From positions 1,178,001-1,242,000 of the forward strand of contig NC_084896.1 in assembly GCF_958979055.1 (NCBI RefSeq): a stretch of DNA of 64,000 nucleotides, read 5' to 3'. The stretch is from Alnus glutinosa (Eukaryota > Streptophyta > Magnoliopsida > Fagales > Betulaceae). The position numbers and the translations under genes are program-made. This document shows positions 58,601-64,000 of the stretch, piece after piece. Within the stretch, counting starts at the first letter, position 1, and each line of letters starts with the position of its first letter. Under the pieces are notes generated by a model, which saw nothing but the letters and a program-made list of their open reading frames with translations, searched no databases and was not told the DNA's origin.

Positions 58601-61600
58601 ACATTGCGCTTTTGTCTTTGTGGCAACATGTTCTGCAATCTCATTCCAGTTTTCTTTATAAAGTTCCAGTGCTTCAAGGAGAAGGAGCGTCTCCTGATCT
58701 GTCCATTTCCCACTGCTTAACCCAGGAGCTTCAGCAGGTTCCATGAGAATAAAATCCAATGAGGACATACCAGAACCAAATTTTCCATTATTAAAGCAAT
58801 CAGAACATAGATCAAAATCTGCCTGTCAAGGATGAATGTGATCAATTAGTAGAGTTGACATTGGTGTATGGAAACTATGATTAGTGAAAATAAATAAATA
58901 CATAAGTCATCAAATCTTTCTTCATCAAATAGAGGACTAATTTTTTTTTACCATTACATGAAACTCATTATATATGAAATTACATTGTCCACTACTTTAT
59001 TGCTAAAAGTGGCAGATGAACGGGATTGCATCATGTATAAATGAATTCACAGATGGTGAAAGACCTTATCTAGCTGTCATTATCCAGGCCTTTTTAATTC
59101 TACGCCTCCTAAAAGTTGGGATAGTCAAAATTGTTGAGATCTCTTGGATTTACAAGAGAGAGTAGGATAAATTGACTTTTATTTATGATTCAACCACTTA
59201 AGATTTCAAAAACTTTGAAAACGATGGAAGATATATTCAAAACATCAATCCAACTCAAGCAAAACAAATATAGAGAGAGATTCTGGACATTCAAAAATAC
59301 ATCTCAACTCATGTAGATAGCAAGTTAAGGCAGCATTGCAGAATGGGAACTCAAACGCAAGTGAAGATTGAGTTCAACAAATTGTTTCTGTCATGATTAA
59401 CATACCATATAATACAATTTTTCAAAAAGACAGAACTTTTATGGAACAACGAACCTGCTTCTGGCAATGGTAGCGCTTGCGAGAGCAATCAGCTGAACAA
59501 GAGTTGCAGTGGTACTCAACTGATGGCCCCTCGGCCCTTGCCAACTCTTCAGCAATCGCAGACTCTGGAAAAAACCCAGATGGCACAGCTGGAGTTGTCA
59601 AATTAGTCTTCGGAACAACATGCAGATACAATTCTGGTGTTTCAAAGCGAAAGAGTTTTTCAACCAAGGAATCCGTTTTAGCTGCCCCGTCATTGTCAGC
59701 ACAGGGCAAAACGGAATCTGTTGGTGGGAAAGGATGGAAATTAATCAAACCCCAGTGATCCAAAAACTCCATCACCTCTTGCCTTGCTTCCAAGTCTCCA
59801 ACTTCAAGCTCTGGAATGTCTTTCAATTCAATTTGTGTGTTTGGATTTGAATGGAATTTCTTCATAATCCAATTACGTATCTCCATATACATATTAGGTG
59901 TCCGAGCCTCAGACTTCCCATTAAAGAAAGAAGGCAATGTGTGCTCCTCAACAGGATGAACTTTTGTCCATGAAAACCAACCTGAAAGCCAAAAGGAGGA
60001 AATATGCTTTAATTAAAAAAAATAATAATAATTGTTTTGCCTCAAATGATCAAAACTTAAATCTGCTTTTAAAAAAAAACAAAACCTCAACATATATGCA
60101 CACTTCATTTAGATCCTTAGAGCATCTGTATAGAATTCTCTATTCCTGAGCTAAAATTTGGCTAGAAAATTCACTTTTTTTTAGTTTAACTAGCAACTTT
60201 ACAAAAGCATCACACAGTAAACTCTCTAAATCTCACTCTATTCTATTTAAATATAATTTTTATTCTAACCGTTTTCCCCTTTCCCAATTCTCCCATCTAC
60301 CAAACAAAACCCATATCAACAAAACCTGAGATTCAGAGAAGCTTGCAAGTTTTGCTTTGGTCTTCAGATTCTGGCTCCCGCTTCTGCTTCAAGCTTCGCC
60401 TTGCACTGGTAAAAACTTGATGGATGGTAGAGTGGAAGAGAGAGAGGCAGGGCGGGGTAGTTTGGGAAAGAAAACAAAACTCAATCTAGAAATGAAATAG
60501 AAATCGCACAAAACAAACAGATCTAAAAGAACTCAACACTTTTACAACGGAATGTATTAGTTTGTGGGCTTTTGGTGCCGTTGGTGAAGAAGGATTATGT
60601 GGCGCCAAGGAGGGAGAGATGAGAGAGCGAGAGAGATGAAATGAATATAAAATGGGAGGAAATTCTTTGGCGAAAGATTTTTGTTCAGTATATTTGGAGA
60701 GGGTTCTGACAGAAGCTAAATTGGGGAGAGAACTGCCGAGCTTGATAAAGGGAGGTTTTTGTGAAATTTAGCCAAAATTTGGCTAAAACACACTTTTGAA
60801 GAGCTCAATACAGATGCTCTTAATGGAACTATACACGCTTGAGAAAAAAAGTAACTACACTTTGTTGTTTTAAAATTCAGAGACTCCAAAACAAGACGAA
60901 GACATGAAATGCAGAACTTCCTTTTCCATTCCTTTCCTCACATTTCTAGGCAACCAACCAGAGTGTATGCAACCGTTTACAAAACTATCTAATAGGAACC
61001 CTGCACAAGCATTTTCATAACAAATTCCCAACATTAAGGCTCTCTAAACTTTCCAAGATGGTGAAACTATTGGATAATCAAGAAAACAGAAACCTGAAAT
61101 CAAATTCGCCTAACGCAGACGAATGTGGCTCAGCTAAAGTGAAATTCTTCACCTTTACAGAATTCAAATCAATTGTAAACAAAAGCATCAAAAAGCAAAC
61201 AGAGGGAAACAAGCTTGACGTCATTTGGAACTCGAAAATTCGAATCCCAACTTAACTAAGCGTGACAAAGAGGAACTTCGTAACTAACTTAAGCTGTCGT
61301 TCTTCATTTTTGGAAAACCAAACTAACAATTGAATTCAAAATTACATTTTTCTTTCTTTTCCTCACTTTTCACAGCATCCAAACAACAAATTTCCTGCCG
61401 AAAACGTAAACAAATTAGGGTTTCAAACACCAAAACTCACCGCAATGACTGGGAACCACGTGAGCATTAGCGCCACGAGATCTGACAGCCTCAAGCTCAG
61501 CTTCCATCGCAGCCTCCAAAGCCACCAGCTCGCTCTTCTTGCTCAGCTCCTCCGCCGCAGCCGCAGCCATCGCCTGCTCATTAGGCTTCTTCGCCGGGGC

Positions 61601-61876
61601 CGCCGCTCCCCCCTGCGGAGCTAGAGCTGACGCGGCGAGGTTGTTGGGGCCTTGGCGCGCCCTGGTCAACGGGCCGTTGTGGATCGGAGGGTGGGACAGC
61701 GAGGCCTTCTCGCGTGTGATTCGTTTCGAAAGCGCGGATGAAAAGTTCGACGCGCCGAAGTTGCTGGCCTTTCTTTTCTGGGCCCCGGATCGGCGCCGCG
61801 ACGAGGACGGCTCCGAAGCCGGCGATTCGGCGCCAACCGCCGGTGCAGTCCCGGCTTCGCTGCGCTTCTCTTCCAT
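55683..61876 (-). CDS. SWI3D: SWI/SNF chromatin-remodelling subunit SWI3D
   Basis: Core scaffold subunit of plant SWI/SNF (BAF-type) complexes in the nucleus. Exons on the minus strand: 61441-61876, 59455-59981, 58160-58822, 57644-57810, 56752-57545, 56146-56336 and 55683-56057; about 1050 aa (1052 if the exon-5 donor six bases downstream is used). Ala-rich basic N terminus with KRKASNF; SWIRM domain about 147-245 (SWTKVHPVEEHTLPSFFNGK); ZZ-type zinc finger about 302-331 (CNSCSADC...CSDCF), which distinguishes SWI3D from SWI3A-C; SANT domain from about 360 (GKWTDQETLLLLEALELY). An acidic low-complexity middle contains four 36-residue tandem repeats, then the SWIRM-associated coiled coil (KRAAITAVSAAAVKGKLLAN... 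LETKLAFFNEMEHVL). Ends DKLYSVGTK. Matches At4g34430. Confidence 0.95.
56727..56760 (-). other. SWI3D exon 5 donor region: two in-frame donors
   Basis: The gene strand reads GCAAGTAAAGGTCTCTCTC. A good donor GTAAAG starts at 56751; a second GT (GTCTCT) starts at 56745 at the head of a (CT)n microsatellite. Both leave the same phase, differing by two codons (Lys-Gly). The first fits the donor consensus better. Confidence 0.6.
56760..57215 (-). repeat. 108-bp in-frame tandem repeat in SWI3D exon 5
   Basis: Four units with period 105-108 bp; the word CATTCTTTTC recurs at 56800, 56908, about 57013 and 57121. Each encodes a version of DMVSDSLPSEKNEPQQPVT and SVxEPxQxTEAPKD. Confidence 0.85.
60120..60819. 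mobile_element. Tourist-like MITE in SWI3D intron 1
   Basis: Ends GAGCATCTGTATAGAATTC and GAGCTCAATACAGATGCTC are inverted repeats; TTA flanks both sides (60117-60119, 60820-60822). Subterminal TTTGGCTA and TAGCCAAA also pair. The about 700-bp interior is non-coding with GA-rich stretches. Confidence 0.65.
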
Positions 61877-62850
61877 TACGAGGGCTCGTTCTCACTGTTT
61901 GTGATTGGAGCGTATGGTATGGTTTCAGTGCGAGTGTTCGATATACACCATTTTCTGTGGATCGTCAATGCCCAGGATTGTTTTACACCTTCCACGGAAG
62001 GTGAAAGAATTTCATTTGGTAATCGCGGGGTAGATGTGCTGGAGAAAGCAAAAATGATTCTGGGAAAAAGATTTTGTGCTTGTGTGCGGCGGTGGTGCAG
62101 GATAGTTGTTGCGGCTTCATGGATTTGGGTGGGTGTGGAGGATGGAGCGTTAATTTATGCCGTTGATTTTTTTGGGGATCCGGATCAATATCCTTGTTAT
62201 CTGGAATTGTGATACTGATATCACACATGTACAGATGTACAGCAACAAATAACAGTCGATATTTACGAAACAACGGGGCAATTACGACAGTTGTTAACCG
62301 ATAAATAAACTGGAACGCATATAAGAATTAAAATAAGAGAATTACTAATATACACTGGTGATGGTCCATGGTCCTCAAAATTACAAAAATAGACATAGTT
62401 ATGATTGGATAAAATAACTATTCACTACGAAAAAGAATAATTGTCAAGAGAAGAATGTGATATTCTCATGTTAAAGAACAATATTCTATGGTAAGGGCAT
62501 TTATATCCCGCTAGCTACTCTTTAACTAATGTAGTTCAAGTATATATATATATTTTATTTTAATTATTTACATTTTCAAAACAGTTATATCTCTTTCTTT
62601 CTTTTTTTTTTTATTTACTTTCACTATTCTATTTAAATATTATTTATTTATTCATTCTTTCCACCGTCCAACCTAATTTTTATTCATCTCATTTTGAAAT
62701 GAATAATGCTACTATTCACACTCATTTCACACCGACTAACATGTTATATTTTAAATAGTTTTTAAATTTTTTTTTACTGTCTACCAAACATAAAATGTCA
62801 CTTAAAATAAATTACATCAATCAATATAAAGCAAGAGTAACAAACCGATT
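61877..62850. promoter_or_regulatory. SWI3D upstream region and spacer
   Basis: Probable 5' leader and promoter of SWI3D near 61877-62200, then AT-rich spacer. No TATA box or coding segment identified. Confidence 0.4.
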
Positions 62851-62854
62851 AGGA

Positions 62855-63046
62855 GCGTCTACAACTATTTACCCGAATTGTAGACGATTCGGATAGGTGA
62901 TTGTGAGAGACTACTTATAGGATCTACTTGACAAAAAAAAATTAGGTTGCCCAATCACTTATCCAGTCAGATGGGTTCCATAAGTGATCTCTCATAATTA
63001 CCTACCTAAATCATCTACAATTTGGACAAATAATTATAAGGATCTT
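62855..63046. mobile_element. MITE-like inverted repeat
   Basis: ACAACTATTTACCCGAATTG and onward (62861-62920) pairs with the complement of 62980-63038 (ends CAATTTGGACAAATAATTAT), arms about 60 bp. A related half-copy (GTGATTATGAGAGAACACTTA) lies at about 63245-63300. Confidence 0.55.
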
Positions 63047-63444
63047 AACTTGTAACAAACATAGACGAAGAGTTGCCTTTTTCTTTCGCAATTCACACTT
63101 CCACCGTGCCTCCAATTCCAATTCCCAGAGTTCAACATTAAAGTAACTCACATTTTTACCATCCAAGTCACAGAGAGAGATAGATACATACACAAATAGA
63201 TTATGATTCTCTCAAATTATCTGCTTGAATATGAGAGAATTCAAGTATGTGATTATGAGAGAACACTTATAAGATTTACCTGATCGGATAAGTAGTTGAA
63301 CAACGCAATTCTGTCTCTCTATTACGTTAGCAAAAATTTTAGTTTGTGTTCCTGATGTACCTCGTGATCTCATGATTTAAGCTCTAAAACAGTAGGATCA
63401 TTTGTTTCAGAGTATATCATTTTGACAAACACTGCACTTTGCAG
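63047..63444. other. Spacer before the P450 pseudogene
   Basis: AT-rich with a partial MITE copy near 63190-63300; no first P450 exon was found here. Confidence 0.5.
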
Positions 63445-64000
63445 AGTATAATTGCAGGAGGCAGTGACATCAGCACGGTTACCCTAACTTGGGCAATATC
63501 ACTCTTGTTGAACAACCGCTATGTGTTGAAAAAGGCCTAAGATGAGCTTGATTTTCAAATGGGCAAGGAAAGAACTGTAAACGAGTTGGATATAGGTAAG
63601 TTGGTCTTCCTCCAAGCCATAGTAAAAGAGACATTATGTTTATATCCACGAGCACCACATGAATCTTTGGAGGACTGCACCATAGGAGGTTGCCGAGTCC
63701 CAAAAGGCACCCGACTAATCACAAACATTTGGAAATTCAAATAGATCCATGCATATGGTCAGATCCCATGAAGTTTGAGCCATAAAGATTTCTCACCACC
63801 CACAAAGATGTTGATGTAAGGGGTCAACATTTTGAATTGATCCCATTTGGAAGTGATAGAAGAGCATGCCTTGGAGTATCTTTTGGCCTTGTATTTAGCA
63901 CTTGCTAGTTTTTTACACATGTATGAGATCTCAGCTCCCTCTAATGCACCGGTTGATATGACTGAGAGGTTTGGACTAACAAACATCAAAGCCACCCCAC
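63445..64000 (+). pseudogene. CYP82-like cytochrome P450, last-exon pseudogene, cut by window end
   Basis: Starts after a TTTGCAG acceptor with SIIAGGSDISTVTLTWAISL, the oxygen-binding I helix (AGGSD). It continues with DELDFQMGKERTVNELDI and the K-helix region, whose ExxR motif reads ETLC, so Arg is lost. The heme-binding loop [10 protein letters not shown] keeps its Cys (63867-63869), and DMTERFGLTNIKATP is the usual CYP82-type C-terminal region. Lesions: TAA at 63538-63540, a frameshift near 63741, TAA at 63783-63785, TAG at 63906-63908 and another shift after it. No upstream exon is present in the window. Catalytically dead as read; subfamily by resemblance only. Confidence 0.88.

Noticed and set aside
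61539-62004. Plus-strand open frames at the SWI3D start
   Set aside because: Antisense shadows of the GC-rich first exon of SWI3D.

Overview
The window is nuclear DNA of a plant, most likely a woody eudicot. The evidence is spliced genes with GT-AG introns, plant-only families (PERK kinase, X8-domain beta-1,3-glucanase, CYP82-like P450, HVA22), AT-rich introns, and abundant plant transposons (chromoviruses, TRIMs, Tourist-like and Mutator-like MITEs). The species cannot be named from the sequence.

Layout, left to right. 1-3647 (+): 3' part of a GH17/X8 glucan endo-1,3-beta-glucosidase. 5247-5318 (+): tRNA-Glu(UUC). 5735-6655: nested MITEs. 7776-16809 (-): a degenerate Reina-like chromovirus with both LTRs; a 3.6-kb solo LTR of another element interrupts its integrase. 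17653-22043 (+): AGB1, heterotrimeric G-protein beta subunit, 6 coding exons, 377 aa. 23572-30260 (-): coatomer gamma subunit, 18 exons, 887 aa. 34546-39325 (-): proline-rich extensin-like receptor kinase, 8 exons, 665 aa. 44261-48264 (+): Rab7/RABG3 GTPase, 7 exons, 206 aa. 49644-51720 (-): HVA22-like protein, 5 exons, 160 aa, with introns full of transposon debris. 51721-55682: repeat-rich spacer with a three-layer nested palindrome. 55683-61876 (-): SWI3D, chromatin-remodelling subunit, 7 exons, about 1050 aa. 63445-64000 (+): a broken CYP82-like P450 running off the window.

The genes are not a pathway; they are housekeeping and signalling genes kept as neighbours. From memory, the order SWI3D - PERK5 - gamma-COP - AGB1 - GH17 glucanase is that of Arabidopsis At4g34430 to At4g34480. 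The locus is therefore probably an ancient syntenic block, here enlarged by transposons and by RAB7 and HVA22 between PERK and SWI3D.

No unknown multi-gene system was found. The most unusual content is non-coding: the nested palindrome at 53365-54524, whose young inner foldback carries four CACGTG G-boxes upstream of HVA22; a TRIM family with at least six copies or fragments, two of which shape HVA22 introns; very short retroposon insertions defined by their target-site duplications; and an in-frame 36-residue tandem repeat in SWI3D. Exon coordinates were derived by reading splice signals and checking phase and family resemblance by eye; nothing was aligned by program.
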